Source: Amphibalanus amphitrite
Taxonomy: Eukaryota > Arthropoda > Thecostraca > Balanomorpha > Balanidae
Length of the DNA stretch: 64,000 nucleotides
Direction of reading: 5' to 3'
NCBI RefSeq assembly: GCF_019059575.1
Contig: NW_024881501.1
Location: forward strand, 868,001-932,000
The translations under genes and the position numbers were made by a program. Under the pieces are notes generated by a model. The model had not been told where the DNA came from. It was given only the letters and a program-made list of their open reading frames with translations, and did no database searches. Positions 46,351 to 57,930 of this stretch are shown piece by piece. How positions within the stretch are numbered: position 1 is the first letter of the stretch; each line of letters starts with the position of its first letter.

Positions 46351-46738
46351 CCCTCGCCGGCACAGGCCATTTTGAGTCCTTCGACGGCACAAGGGTTGGT
46401 ACGACCTCCCCTCGCGTCTGGCCCCTGATGGAGCGCGAGCTTCGCGAAAAAACGAGCGTTTTGCCCGTCACGAGAGGAAGCCAATGCTACCTAATTTTAA
46501 GGTCCTAAGTCACCGGTTGACCTTCCAGGTCAGGTCAATGATCCAAAAAATCGGGAATATCGGGATTCGGGACCTGTTAGAAAGTCGTAAAGCGTAGATG
46601 CTAAGGGGTTTCCCGGGGTGCTGATCACGAACATCGTGTTAGTTTTGATCACAGATGATGTCGTTAAGCGTTTATACCAGGTCGGGTCAGGTCAGGTCAG
46701 GTCAACCGGTAGGGGTCGTGACGGGTATTCGTAGTACA
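46351..46738. mobile_element. Family C fragment with one TTAA end
   Basis: TTAA (46347-46350) followed by an extended-type end CCCTCGCCGGCACAGG, then family C interior (CACGAGAGGAAGCC, AGGTCAGGTCAATGATCC, overlapping GGTCAGGTCA near 46685). It stops at about 46738 at ...ATTCGTAGTACA. The normal second end is missing. Confidence 0.65.
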
Positions 46739-46899
46739 CTCGGGGGCAGATTGATGTTCTACAACTCTTTATCCACCGGGTTCCTATGGCTCAACATTGG
46801 CAGCAGCCGCCTGGTACCGGTAGACTGTGCTGCTTCACTTACTTGTCAAGCGGCACAGCCTACCCACACCGCATGACACCGGTCTGGGTCGGTGGCTGG

Positions 46900-47040
46900 A
46901 AGGCGATGTTGATGTGGGCCGCCTGTGACGTCAGCGCAGCGGTGAGGGCCGAGCCCGGAGGCATGGCTCGGGTCGGCGCGGCGCGGCGGCTGGCGAAAGC
47001 TGGGGAGTGAGGCGGGGTGGGAAAGTGGGAGCATGGACCT
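46900..47040. promoter_or_regulatory. GC- and CpG-rich block
   Basis: A short CpG-dense stretch (GGCGCGGCGCGGCGGCTGGCG and surroundings) with TGACGTCA at about 46926-46933. It could be a promoter-like island or part of a repeat. No gene start was recognised next to it. Confidence 0.25.
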
Positions 47041-47084
47041 TCGCGCGGCTATGCGCGTGTAGTTAACTTTCGCGTCTTAAGGCG

Positions 47085-47539
47085 GAAACTATTGTACCTA
47101 ACAATTGCGCCAAAGCAGTTGTTCAAATATTCTATGCCCAAGACAGCGCCTATCATCATACCTGCCATGAGCATTACGACACACTTTAACGTGGCATTGG
47201 GACAGCCGATAGAATTTATGTCACACGTGCATCGAGTTGCGGAGCTGCATTGTTTATAACAGATAAGTATTAAGGCCTTGATTGAGCTCATTGGTGTCTA
47301 TTATTTCGCACAGCAATCGTCCAGAGACGTGGGAACTGCGGTTTTTGGATAGCGCGGCAGCCAACGCCCCAACTTCAAGCAAATCTTACTGTTCTTCTAA
47401 TGTGTGGTCGCAGCCACCAATAGCAAACCGTTCCAACTAGGAGCAAATAAGTATCGCACCTGGGACGGTTCGAACCGGGTTTCTCCAACCGGTCACCCTA
47501 CGACGCTATAGCGTTCATCCACTGAGCTACCGAGACCAG
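47085..47539 (-). repeat. tRNA-derived SINE, minus-strand copy
   Basis: The tRNA-like head is at 47539 reading leftward: A box TAGCTCAGTGGATGAACG (complement at about 47512-47533) and a palindromic B box CGGTTCGAACCG at 47466-47477. The body then matches the plus-strand copy at 47700-47915 and 48647-48830. Body length is about 450 bp. It ends near GGTACAATAG. Confidence 0.7.
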
Positions 47540-47629
47540 TGACTACCCCCCGCGGTCAAACGCGATCAAATGTCACAAAACTGTCATTGGCGGTCAGCGG
47601 GTGAATGTTATTTTGTTTTGTCCTACCGG

Positions 47630-48831
47630 GGCCTATTCTCGGTAGCTCAGTGGATGAACGCTCGTGTCGTGAATTGGCCGGTGGGAGAAGCCCGGTACGA
47701 ACCCCCCTGGGTGGCTGACTTTTTAGCTCCCAAGTCCCAGTTGGAACGGTTTGCTATTGGGGGCTGCGACCACATATGTATTAGAGGAACAGTAATACCT
47801 AATCGCTTTAAATTGGGGCGTTAGCTGCCGCACTATACCCATAACCCCTAGTTCCCACGTCTCTAGACGAATGCCGTGCGAAACAATAGACACCAATCTG
47901 CTCAATCAAGGCCTTAACCCTATTCCTGGCGGGCTCCGCCGGGACAAGAAACTGGCGGGGGGGGGGGGCCGGGTCAAAGGTTGACCTCAGGTCACGTGAC
48001 CTCAGGTCACGTGACCTCGAGGTCATCATGTATATCATTCGATGCGTCTTGACGAGCTGAACACAATGAGACCATCCACGCGTCTGTATCTTGTTCCTGT
48101 ACGGAGTTATTGGCCAAAAACCTTTGGTGACCTTTGATGACGTCACATGACCTCACAGCTGCCCAACAGCAAAACAGACCTCAAGGTAGTGAAGGTTGAT
48201 CGTATATGAAGTCATGTATGGTATATGGGGCCATTCCGACCCGTTTTAGTGGTAAAAACAGGGAGTTGATTTTTCCCCCATTGACTTATAATGGGGAGGT
48301 CGCGAAATTGACCTGACCTTAGGTCACCGATATCAAAATTCCGAGATATACAAATTGCACATACTGGTACCCTAACTAAACCCTGAAGAGAAGAAATTGA
48401 TCGGTCAAAAACTCTAGCTCTGGCGTGATTGCAAACTTTTCTGAGGTAGGGTCACCAAACCGCCTCTGGTGACCTGACCTGAGGTCAGATCAACTCAAAA
48501 TTTTCAGACATGTTGCGTAGAAGCCTTTTAGGAAAAGTCAGAAAATTTGAGCTTCCTAGCTCAACGCGTTTGGGAGAAATAACCAAAAAACCTCAGGGGG
48601 GGGGGGCTCCTGAGGCCCCCCCCCCCCCCGCCAGGAATAGGGTTAAGTTATAAAATATAGCTCCGCACCTCGATGCACGTGTGACATCAGTTCTATCGGC
48701 TGTCCCATTGCCACGCTTAAGCGCTTCGTAATCTGCATAGCAAGTAAATGATAGGAGCTGTCTTGGGCATAGTGCATTTTAACAAATGCTTTAGCGCAAT
48801 TGAAAGGTAGAATAATTGTACAATAAATTGA
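47630..48831 (+). repeat. tRNA-derived SINE, plus-strand copy
   Basis: A box TAGCTCAGTGGATGAACG at 47643-47660 and B box CGGTACGAACCC at 47692-47703. The body is the reverse complement of 47085-47460. It is split by the family I element (47918-48642). The two SINEs face head to head about 90 bp apart. The tail ends near GTACAATAAATTGAC, next to the minisatellite. Confidence 0.7.
47918..48642. mobile_element. TTAA element, family I
   Basis: TTAA at 47914-47917 and 48643-48646, with the empty site visible as a single TTAAGGCCTTG in the other SINE (about 47268-47278). The left end is extended (CCCTATTCCTGGCGG, 19-bp spacer, CTGGCGG, G-run) and the right end direct (CCGCCAGGAATAGGG). Two AGGTCACGTGACCT palindromes (47989-48002, 48004-48017). 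725 bp, non-coding. Confidence 0.85.
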
Positions 48832-49748
48832 CAGTCGACACCGCCTCCTACCACACAGCTGCCGACAGTCGACACCGTCTCCTACCACACAGCTGCCGAC
48901 AGTCGACACCGTCTCCTACCACACAGCTGCCGACAGTCGACACCGTCTCCTACCACACAGCTGCCGACAGTCGACACCGTCTCCTACCACACAGCTGCCG
49001 ACAGTCGACACCGTCTCCTACCACACAGCTGCCGACAGTCGACACCGTCTCCTACCACACAGCTGCCGACAGTCGACACCGTCTCCTACCACACAGCTGC
49101 CGACAGTCGACACCGTCTCCTACCACACAGCTGCCGACAGTCGACACCGTCTCCTACCGCACAGCTGCCGACAGCCGACACCGTCTCCTACCACACAGCT
49201 GCCGACAGTCCTACCACACAGCTGCCGACAGTCGACACCGTCTCCTACCACACAGCTGCCGACAGTCCTACCACACAGCTGCCGACAGTCGACACCGTCT
49301 CCTACCACACAGCTGCCAACAGTCGACACCGTCTCCTACCGGCTACCGCACAGCTGCCGACAGTCGACACCGACTCCTACCACACAGCTGCCGACAGTCC
49401 TACCACACAGCTGCCGACAGTCCTACCACACAGCTGCCGACAGTCGACACCGTCTCCTACCACACAGCTGCCGACAGTCGACACCGTCTCCTACCACACA
49501 GCTGCCGACAGTCGACACCGTCTCCTACCACACAGCTGCCGACAGTCGACACCGTCTCCTACCACACAGTTGCCGACAGTCGACACCGTCTCCTACCACA
49601 CAGTTGCCGACAGTCGACACCGTCTCCTACCACACAGCTGCCGACAGTCGACACCGTCTCCTACCACACAGCTGCCGACAGTCGACACCGTCTCCTACCA
49701 CACAGCTGCCGACAGTCGACACCGTCTCCTACCACACAGCTGCCGACT
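48832..49748. repeat. 34-bp minisatellite
   Basis: Roughly 26 near-identical 34-bp units, each with GTCGAC and CAGCTG (ACAGTCGACACCGTCTCCTA then CCACACAGCTGCCG). A few units lack the GTCGACACCGTCT part and are about 23 bp. No frame has a stop within the unit, so the array reads open in all three plus frames. Homogeneous units suggest recent expansion. It starts directly at the SINE tail. Confidence 0.95.
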
Positions 49749-49796
49749 GCGAAAGAAACTGCGAAAGGGAAGCATCATGCGATATGTGTATTGTGT

Positions 49797-50032
49797 ATTA
49801 GGGTAGCCTGGGGCCAGACGCCCCAGATAATTTATTTTGCTGCATAAGTTTTGCCCACATCAACCGGAAGGCTAAATTTGTGCTCAATGCGTTCTTTGGA
49901 CATTTTACTTTAAATTCCACCCCTTAAATTATTTCACATACGATCGGACTCCCAGCTAGGAAGTGATTTGTGAAGCAACTGCAAATGGGGCATTCTGCCC
50001 CAACCCCAGGGCAAAACGCCCCACGGCCTGGG
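49797..50032. mobile_element. Partial inverted copy of the GGGTAG element
   Basis: GGGTAGCCTGGGGC, then reverse-complement matches to about 10622-10873, including GGGGCATTCTGCCCC and GGGCAAAACGCCCC. Only this third is present. Confidence 0.65.
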
Positions 50033-50077
50033 CCTACAGGACCGTCATCGTTATCTTTTTCACTAGTCGCTTTACTA

Positions 50078-50143
50078 CGATGTACGTTTTTCCGGCTACT
50101 AGTCGTTAATTGTTTTAGCTACTAGCCGAAAAAACGTACATCG
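50078..50143. repeat. Short hairpin
   Basis: CGATGTACGTTTTTCCGGCT (50078-50097) is mirrored at about 50124-50143 with one length change in the T-run; the arms continue through ACTAG. The loop is about 15 bp. Confidence 0.6.
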
Positions 50144-50216
50144 AATTGCAATGTCTAGTCGTAAAAGCTTGGGATCATGCATTACTTTACTACGAGCTAC
50201 TTTATCCCTTCCCCTG

Positions 50217-50628
50217 CTACTTCCCTGTCACTGTCCTGCCCTTCCGGAACAGCGGCAGCCTCCGACACGGGCCGCATCGGCCATCGAAACCACTGGCATG
50301 ACCGGCCTCCAACACAAACAGCCGGGCGTCGCCAGCGGCCTCGTCTGACCGCCCCGCTGCCCCTCCCGGCCCACCCCGCTGGCGGCCACTCAGCGCAGGT
50401 GACAGTACACCAAGGAGCGGGGCCGGCGGGCGGCGGGCGGCGCTGCTTCCGTCGCCCCGCTGGCCACTGGTCAGTGCCGTGTGAGCGTGAGGTGAGCAGC
50501 CGCTGCAACCGCCGCCGCCCCGCACCGGCCAGCCGACTCACCGGCCCACTGGCCTCAGCGGGAGGGCAGCACTCGTGGAATGCACGAGTGCAACTGGAGC
50601 TAGACAGGCACGCCGTCTCCGGTCCACT
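50217..50628. promoter_or_regulatory. GC-rich, CpG-rich region
   Basis: About 400 bp dense in CpG and GGCGG, upstream of the 21-bp repeat and the candidate exon. It may be a promoter or 5' leader region. No core promoter motif was identified. Long open frames here reflect composition. Confidence 0.3.
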
Positions 50629-50998
50629 GGTGCCGTCAGTGCCGCTCCTGGTGCCGTCAGTGCCGCCCCTGGTGCCGTCAGTGCCGCCCCTGGTGCCTTC
50701 AGTGCCGCTCCTGGTTCTGCCAGTGCCGCTCCTGGTGCTGCAAGTGTTGTCAGTGCCGCTCCTGGTGCTGCCAGTGTCGCCCCTGGTGCTACCAGTGTCG
50801 CCCCTGGTGCTGCCAGTGTTGTCAGTGCCGCCCCTGGTGCTGCCAGTGTTGTCAGTGCCGCTCCTGGTGCTGCCAGTGCCGTCAGTGCCGCCCCTGGTGC
50901 CTTCAGTGCCGCCCCTGGTGCTGCCAGTGTCGCCCCTGGTGCCGCCCCTGGTGCTGTCAGTGCCGCCCCTGGTGCTGCTGGTGCCGCTCCTGTGGCAG
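50629..50998. repeat. 21-bp minisatellite
   Basis: About 17 units of GCCGCYCCTGGTGCYGYCAG plus T. Because 21 is a multiple of 3, several frames stay open and read as heptapeptide repeats (SAAPGAV type in one frame, LVPSVPP type in another). I do not see evidence that either is translated. Confidence 0.85.
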
Positions 50999-51064
50999 TG
51001 ACGACGCTATTGGCACCGAGCAGGTGGCGTCCCATCGCGGAGCTGCCGGTGGCGCCGGCCGGCC

Positions 51065-51109
51065 ATGTCCTCCGAGTCGCCGACGTACTACACGGCCTAT
51101 CCAGACGAG
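51065..51109 (+). CDS. Candidate first coding exon
   Basis: ATG at 51065 opens MSSESPTYYTAYPDE, ending exactly at GAG|GTGAGT, a strong splice-donor consensus (GT at 51110-51111). It lies downstream of a CpG-rich region. The peptide is not recognised. No later exon was identified, so this is tentative and could be chance. Confidence 0.25.
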
Positions 51110-51199
51110 GTGAGTGCCGACAACCCAGACGGCAGTCATTGCAGGTACGGGGTGGCCTAAAAGTTCTTATACACTCCTTTACGTCCAATAAAATATATT

Positions 51200-52653
51200 A
51201 ATGTATATTGGCCGTTTTCACGACGGAACTTTCGCGGTGGAACCTGTTTGATACCTGGAAAGTACCAACCCCTTAAGGCCTTAGAATCCTAGTTACAACT
51301 AAAGTTTTTTGCCTTCAAAATATTTTTAAAAGTTGTAATCCAGGCGATTTTGGCCATCAAATCGCTCATGTATTTACAACCAAGTCAATTTTCGGTTCTA
51401 GTAGCCCACCTTTCGACTATGAGGAATCAAATCAGCCTGGCAACTACTGTTAACGCCAGACCCCTTGAGACCCTAATATTTCGCGATTATTTTTAAATCC
51501 GTGGAAGAATTTCAACCAAGCTCAGGACATGGCCGTTTCAAGACCTGCCGAAACTTTTACAATTTAGATATTTTATCGCCATTTCAATATTTCAGGCGCT
51601 TCTCATTGACTCGTAATGTTAAATTTCGAGCAAGATTTTCACCCGGTGTGTAGAGGCTATCACCAGTCAGTCTGTGATACGTTATGACGTCAGAGCTAAG
51701 TCCCGCCTCTGTGGTCTTGGCCTGCGGCGGTTTCGGGCCGGCGCGCGGTCACTCTCGCTGTGGCGGGGAGCGGGGACGGTCGAGCGGTGCCGAAAGCCGG
51801 CGGAGTTGTGCGTAACGTCTTGGCTGACAGTGCCCAAAGAGCGACATGATGACTGAGGACCCATAAATGCTAAATGCGCATTGCTTGTACAATGCTGATA
51901 TGTTCGCTGATATTTGTTTTATTTTTTTACAACCTGCAAATGACGGGCAGATGGCATGTAACTGACATAAGGTTAGGAAATATTCACCTGTATTTAAAGC
52001 CTATGGCGTTGCAGATAATGCGATACTGGGATGTCGGATGTCATCAAGTAGCTGCCGATTTGTACATCGCTATGCAACCATCGAACAGCGCAATAATAAG
52101 TTAATTGCCTTCGCTTCACATCATAAGGCTCGCTCGTATTTCAAACAGATATCCTACATCGAAAGTCGTATTTGTTAGGAATCGTTAACGTTTGTTCGAA
52201 GCACGTGTGACTTGTGAGTAGTAGGTTGAGGAGTGATGGTCCTCTTTAGAGTTGCAAAGTTTTCCCCAAAGGCTGCTACCGGCACCGCCCCGCCCCACAA
52301 AAATTTTCTGGGATACCGGCATGCTACCACGCCCCAAGCAAAAAAAAACCGCCAAATTACCGGCATACTAAAAAACCTGCATTCTTGATTCTAGCTTACC
52401 CCTACAAGAGATGCCACATTTTGGCATGCAGTACCTGTCCCACCCAGCAGCCATCCATTGTCCAACCACAAATACCAGCAGGCTGATTTTGGCTGAGTTG
52501 GCCCCACAAATACCTACCCAAAATTTTGAAACTCAATTTCAGTCTATAACTGTTAAAATATCACCTGTAATCAAAGCGGTATTGCCTTCAAAAAACTAAC
52601 ACATTCAGCAAAAAGGCGAGGACAAAAAGAACTTGAATTACTGAGATGAGTTT
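51200..52653. other. Stretch without a recognised gene
   Basis: A GC-rich block at about 51690-51830 with TGACGTCA at 51684-51691 could be another promoter-like island. The remainder is AT-rich with short frames only. Confidence 0.35.
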
Positions 52654-52657
52654 TTAA

Positions 52658-53610
52658 CCCTCGCCCGTAAACGGCGATCTGCCACCTTCGCCCATGCAGG
52701 GGGGGGGGGGGGGGTTGGTGCGACCCCCCCCCTTGGCGTTTGAAAACGGAGCGTCGTAGAGCTTAGCGGAAAAGACCAACGGATTGCTCTCGCCGAGATC
52801 TCGCGATTGGTGGTATATTTTTTGGTCCTAGGTCAACATTTGACCTACTTTTGACCGGTCAAAGGTCAAATTTTCGGAAAAATAGACTTTTTTCAACTTT
52901 CCGCGGCGATTGCGGCAAAACGGTGGGAGATATCGACTTAAAACCTTCACTATCGTGTTCCTTGATCAATTCTCTATCGTTTGGTATGTACTTCGTTTCC
53001 CTAGCTCTAAAAATGGCGCGTTGGGAGCGCCGGAAGTCGGCAAGGTCACAGTCGGAGCCAGAAGTTCGAAAAATCAAAATTTAAATTTTTGAAATCTGAT
53101 TGTATTTTTGGATTTGGAAGGTCCATTTGCTCCCTATAGAAGCTAATATTGCTGCATATTCCCATTGAGGTGACAAGAATTAGCAAAATAGTGGTTCGGG
53201 CGCTTTTCAAAAATAGTACCGGACGCTGTTCCTCTTGTGACGTCATAGCTCCGTGACCTGACCTGACCCGGTCAAGTTTTATATACCATATGATAGCCAA
53301 TACTTGCCCCAACACGCATGGGAAGTTTCATTACGATCCATCAACCGATGTCCGTACCACCGGCAGGAAACCTCGGCCGTTGGCACTCAGTTTGTGAAAA
53401 TCCGGCCGGAGGCTGTTCCCTTTGTGACGTCATAACTCCGTGACCTGACATGACCCGGTCAAATTTTTTTTTATCAAAAGATGCGCAAGGTTTGCCCCAT
53501 AAGGTACCCAAAATTTGGCGGCGCTGCGCGCCGCCGTTTTTGCACTATTTCCGAAAAACCTCAGGGGGGGGGGGGGTTGCACCAACCCCCCCCCCCCTAC
53601 ATGGGCGAGG
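52658..53610. mobile_element. TTAA element, family J
   Basis: TTAA at 52654-52657 and 53611-53614. The left end is extended (CCCTCGCCCGTAAACGG, spacer, TTCGCCCATGCAGGGG, long G-run) and the right end direct (read inward CCCTCGCCCATGTAGGGG). G-run/C-run hairpins sit inside both ends (about 52699-52733, 53563-53597). The near-repeat TGACGTCATA..TCCGTGACCTGAC occurs twice (about 53238 and 53426). Non-coding. Confidence 0.85.
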
Positions 53611-53614
53611 GTTA

Positions 53615-54839
53615 AAGACTGGACAGTGAGCACTGAGCAGTAATCACATTTACATTTCACAGGTGTTCTACTTTTCCACATTCTCCTAAAATGTTGCAGG
53701 CACCAGCCAAATGTTTAAAATCTAAATGGTCAAAACATAAACAAGTACAGATTCGGCCATCTTCCTAACTGAGGAAGCGATATCAACATCTACTGTTTCC
53801 TATCCACCATGGCTTGCTGGTTCGTGAATAAGATACGAATCATGTAAAAAAATGAGTTAATAACTCACTGGTCCTGAGAACAGTCACCAAATAATATATA
53901 TAAAAACGATATCTTCCATCCTCTCCAACCTCAAACGGGAACAAACAGAAGGTTATGAAGGATTTCGAAACAAATGCGCCATAACAGAGGCTTTTAACCA
54001 GCTGAATAAAACGCTGCAAAAAAAGGTTTACGACTGCAAGCCACTGCCTCGTGAATGATTATATTAATAAAAATTATCCAACACAATATTAAATTGTAAT
54101 GAAATCAACAATGTGAGTGTAATTCACTACAAGAAAATTCATTTTTCTTCAGTTATTCAACCAAAAAAGGGTATATGAATAAATACCTATTACGTCATCA
54201 GATTACATCCATTCATTAGGGGAGAGAGCATCTCAATCTTAAAAGTAAATCCTTGGTTGTATTATTTTGCGCCACTTCGTGTCAATTTTGCCTTCATGAT
54301 GTGTTTTCTTGTAAAGATAAGACAAAATGTCAGTTCAAATCCATTTTCATTTAATTATGGGACCAAAGTCAGGCTCAGGGCTACCTAACACCTGCCTTTT
54401 CAGCTGGATTGTCAGTGTCAAATTCTTTGTAGAGTTTCTCAGACCACATCTCATGATCTCAACACTCAAGAAGGCCAGTTTCCAAACAATGTGTTTTTTG
54501 GTGTTTTGATTCTGCCTTTTCCCCTAGGGAATGTTGTCATGAACATTTATTTATTTTATTGTGTTATACATATTACCTACCATTAGACTTACTAATTCAG
54601 TAAACTCACCTGTTCACCTGTTAGGTTTCCACAACCTCGGCTCGGAAAGGAAGGAGTGGAAACCTATTGCGTGCAGAGACGCGCCAATTCCTTGGGTGGG
54701 CAGATGGCTGGACCTCAGGCAAGGAATTGGAATGGTGCGTCTGCATTTGGTAAAACACTGAAAAAAGAAAACTGGTGCGTGTTTTAAGTGCCAGAATCCT
54801 AGACAAGATGATCAATTATGTAAGTGAGAAAAGAGGGTA
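53615..54839. other. AT-rich stretch without a recognised gene
   Basis: No mobile-element ends or protein motif seen. Short frames only. Confidence 0.35.
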
Positions 54840-55061
54840 CCGAAATGTGATACGTTCTCGGAAGGAAAGGTCAGGATAGGTAGCCTAGGTTAGTCCACCC
54901 GGTCCAGCTCGAGAAGGGCGGGCAGCAGCTACCTAGGGGGTAAGGGCGGAATATGATAGGTAGCCCAGGCGCGTATAACCCCGCCCCAACTTGGGAAGGG
55001 TGGGGCGCTTACCTGGGGGGGGGGGGGGATGAAGGATGAGATGTGAATCGTTTGCCTTCTC

Positions 55062-55421
55062 TTATCCTGTGTGTTCGAACAATCTACTTCCCAGTGCGGC
55101 TTTCAGTCCCTTTTTAAACTGCACCAGGGACTCCTCGTTCACCAGCCAATCTGGGAGGGCATTCCAATCGCGCACGACTCTGTGGGTGAAAAACCGTGAC
55201 CTTGCATCTATGAGACTCCGACACGTTTTTATCTTTCTACTATGCCCGCGCGTTCTGTTGTCGGCCTCCAGATCCCAGAGGATCTCCGGGGATATCTGAC
55301 TGTGGCCGTGAAAAATCTTCCAGCATTTGATAATATCGGCTCGAAGGAGGCGTCCCTTCACAGAGAATAGGTCAAGTTCCTTTAGGCGATCACCATATTC
55401 CATATTGCGGAGCCCAATCAC
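55062..55421 (-). pseudogene. LINE ORF2 C-terminal tail
   Basis: Shifted frame continuing the polyprotein: RLKELDLFSVKGRLLRADII, then TCRSLIDARSRFFTHRVVRDWNALPDWLV. This tail (R-x-x-F-F-x-x-R-V-x-x-x-W-N-x-L-P) is common in CR1-group and related LINEs of invertebrates. The frameshift relative to 55390-56052 marks it as inactive. Confidence 0.8.
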
Positions 55422-56052
55422 ATTGCGAGTCCAGAGCCTTTGAACAGACTAATCTTTTGAGATCCTGTACATAGCCACCGTTCCAGATCGGTGACGCGTA
55501 CTCGAGAATGGGGCGAATGTGAGATTTCAGTATATGAGTCATAAAGTCAGGCGAGCGACACCTGGTCGATTTCAAGAAATTGTGAGCAACTCCTCCAGCC
55601 TTCGCTGCTATGCTGGCACAGTGTTCATGGAATTTCATCTCGTTGTCGATGATAACACCCAGGTCACTACATGACGTAACGCAGGGAATTGTGTCACCAG
55701 CCAGTGTGTATGCCCCGGGCTCGAAGTCATGGAATCGTCGCCTAAATCGTATGACGGCACACTTCCTGAGGTTCATGCTGAGACCCCAAGACTCTGCCGT
55801 AGAGTGGAGCAAGTCTATATCCTTTTGTAGTGCCTCTTCACTAGTGTTGTGTTTATCGTTGTCTAATTTGATAAATACTTTAAGATCGTCAGCAAAGATC
55901 TTATAACTGCACGACAAACTGGACGCAACGTGGTTGATGTAAACCAGAAAGAGAATGGGTCCTAAAACCGATCCTTGAGGAACGCCACTCCGAACCTCCG
56001 CAGCTGAGCTCGTGGTGCCCTTAACAAGAACCTGCATCGTACGCCCCACCAA
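55390..56052 (-). pseudogene. LINE reverse transcriptase, catalytic half
   Basis: Same phase as 56065-57876 after one TGA. It contains GVPQGSVLGPILFLVYIN and FADDLKVF, the catalytic aspartate pair, then the thumb region (GVIIDNEMKFHEH, RPILEYASPIWN). It ends in a frameshift near 55425. Confidence 0.85.
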
Positions 56053-56064
56053 GAAATCTGTCAG

Positions 56065-57876
56065 TCATGTGATAAGTCGCCCTTGGACACCGACTAACCG
56101 GAGTTTTTCTAGCAGAATGGTATGGCGCACCACATCAAAAGCCTTTGAAAAGTCGAACAGGACTAGATCAACGGGATGACCCAGATCCAAGGCTACAGTT
56201 ACCTCATCGTAGGTCAGGAGTAGCTGGTCTTCCGTGGATCGTCCTGGACGAAAGCCGAACTGTTCGTCACTGAGGATCTGATTTGCAATGAAGAATGCGT
56301 AGAGCTCTTTGGAAATTATCCTTTCAAGACTTTTGCAAGATACAGACGTGAGCGATACTGGTCTGTAGTTCATTGGGTCGTTACGAGAACCCTTCTTAAA
56401 TATCGGTACGACGAGCGAAGATTTCCACGCCGAGGGCAGCGCTCCCTCCAGAAGAGACTGCCTGTAAATCATGAGAAGTGGTGTGCATAAAGTTGCAGCA
56501 CATGCCTTAAGCAGGGCTGGGTGCAAGCCGTCCTGGCCCATTGCTGAGTTCGGATCAAGGTTACTGAGTGTAGAATGTACGTCAATTAGGCTAATGTCAA
56601 TGTCAGCCATGACAGTATCACTTCGCTGGTGAGCAGCTGGTTTATCTGGAATCGTCGTAGCGTGTATGCCAGTAAACACATCCAAAAAGCAGTCAGCCAT
56701 CTCCTTGGGGTCGTCAGATATGGTATCAGGGTCAAGACGAAGAGGACCAACTGAAGAGCGAAGCTGCTTCTTGTGTCTAATGTAAGAGTGTAGCAGCTTG
56801 GGATTATCTCTAGACCTTGCTATGAGTGATTTCTCGTACTCAATTTGCGATGATGCGGCAAATGATCTAAGTTGCGAGTTGGCCTGCTGAAAACCTTCCA
56901 GCGCCAGGGTGGTCAGATGCGACTTCCTACCATGTTCTGACCTAAGGCTTTTGTATTTTTCCCAAGCCTCCTTTCGCAGACGTTTCAGCCACGATGGGGG
57001 ATTCGCCTTCCAGGGGATCTTCCGCTGCCCACCACCCTGACCGGCTCGCGGAATGAATTGGTCAACGAGGGGCTCTAAGATAGACAGCAGCTTAATAAAA
57101 GCGTCTTGCGCGGAGATATGTCTGAGCTCGAAGTCCCAGTCAACAGTGCTGAGAGATGCATTGATAGCACTATACTGTCCTCGATGCCACTGGTGTCTCA
57201 GGAGTTGTTGCGAGTGTAACTGAATGTCCATGTCAAATACATACTCACAGTGAATACTACAGTGATCGCATCCGGGTGGGAGAGGCTGCACTTGTACTGT
57301 AGTTATCCTGTCCTGCTCGGAGGTTAGAATAAGATCTAGAACGTTGCCAGACCTCGGGAACGTGGTCTCATGTATCCACTGCGTAAGTCCGAGGGCAATG
57401 AACATGTCAACAAATGTCCGATCAGCTGCTGAGAATTGCCCAAAGGGTTTATGGTCAGCCCAGGCAACCGAGGGGAGGTTAAAATCTCCGAGAATGACTA
57501 CTTCCTTTCCAGTGCAACTAGTCAAAAGAAAATCAGTTAAAGCCTGGTTCTCGCAAGAAGAGTATGAAGGGGGTCGATACACCACGTAAATGTGAACGTT
57601 CATCTTTCTCAGTCTAAATGACAGGCAGTTAGGGTGTGTTGTATCTACTTCATCAAATCTCAAGGCCTCTTCCACAAAAGCGCAAACGCCATGCTTAGAT
57701 GTGGCACCAGAGTCGTTTCGCAGTAGCTCATAGCCAGGGATGGAGACAGTTGCATTAGACACAGAAGGGGTAAGGTGGGACTCTGTGATCAATAGAATGC
57801 CAGGTCTAAACGAGTCTACCAGAGATTCACGAATGATTGAAAGCTTGCTACAAATGCCGTTTACATTGCAATGCAC
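56065..57876 (-). pseudogene. LINE ORF2: endonuclease and N-terminal reverse transcriptase
   Basis: About 600 residues, open further upstream to near 57925 and starting in frame as RLQLVHCNVNGI. The endonuclease shows N-V-N-G, the catalytic Glu in LLITESHLTP, YRPPSYSS, ILGDFNLPSVAW, LDLILTS and GCDHCSIH; the usual SDH is CDH here. The reverse transcriptase shows LPSAWKSSLVVPIFKKG, NYRPVSLTS, QFGFRPGRSTEDQLL and LVLFDFSKAFDVV. The enzyme would nick target DNA and copy its own RNA at the nick. An in-frame TGA at 56065-56067 interrupts it. The next frame is in the same phase. Confidence 0.85.
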
Positions 57877-57930
57877 TAGTTGTAGGCGAAACGTCCGTGG
57901 AGTACCTCTGCCTCGTATCAGTTTCCCTCC

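Larger units (their letters stand above)
54840..57930 (-). mobile_element. Decayed non-LTR retrotransposon (CR1/Jockey-group LINE)
   Basis: A minus-strand endonuclease plus reverse transcriptase region, followed by a C-terminal tail and about 200 bp of probable 3' sequence. No ORF1 and no clear 3' repeat or poly-A. Limits are approximate. GC-rich short tandem-like blocks at 54880-55030 may be its 3' UTR. Confidence 0.75.

Noticed and set aside
48832..49748. CRISPR array
   Set aside because: Units abut without spacers and the context is eukaryotic, so it is a minisatellite.
48816..49847. 343-residue open frame
   Set aside because: It is the 34-bp minisatellite read through; the period is not a multiple of three and all plus frames are open. 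No protein domain.
50177..51201. Val/Pro-rich and Ala/Pro/Gly-rich open frames of 208-274 residues
   Set aside because: Product of the 21-bp tandem repeat and GC-rich composition on both strands. No start context or domain.
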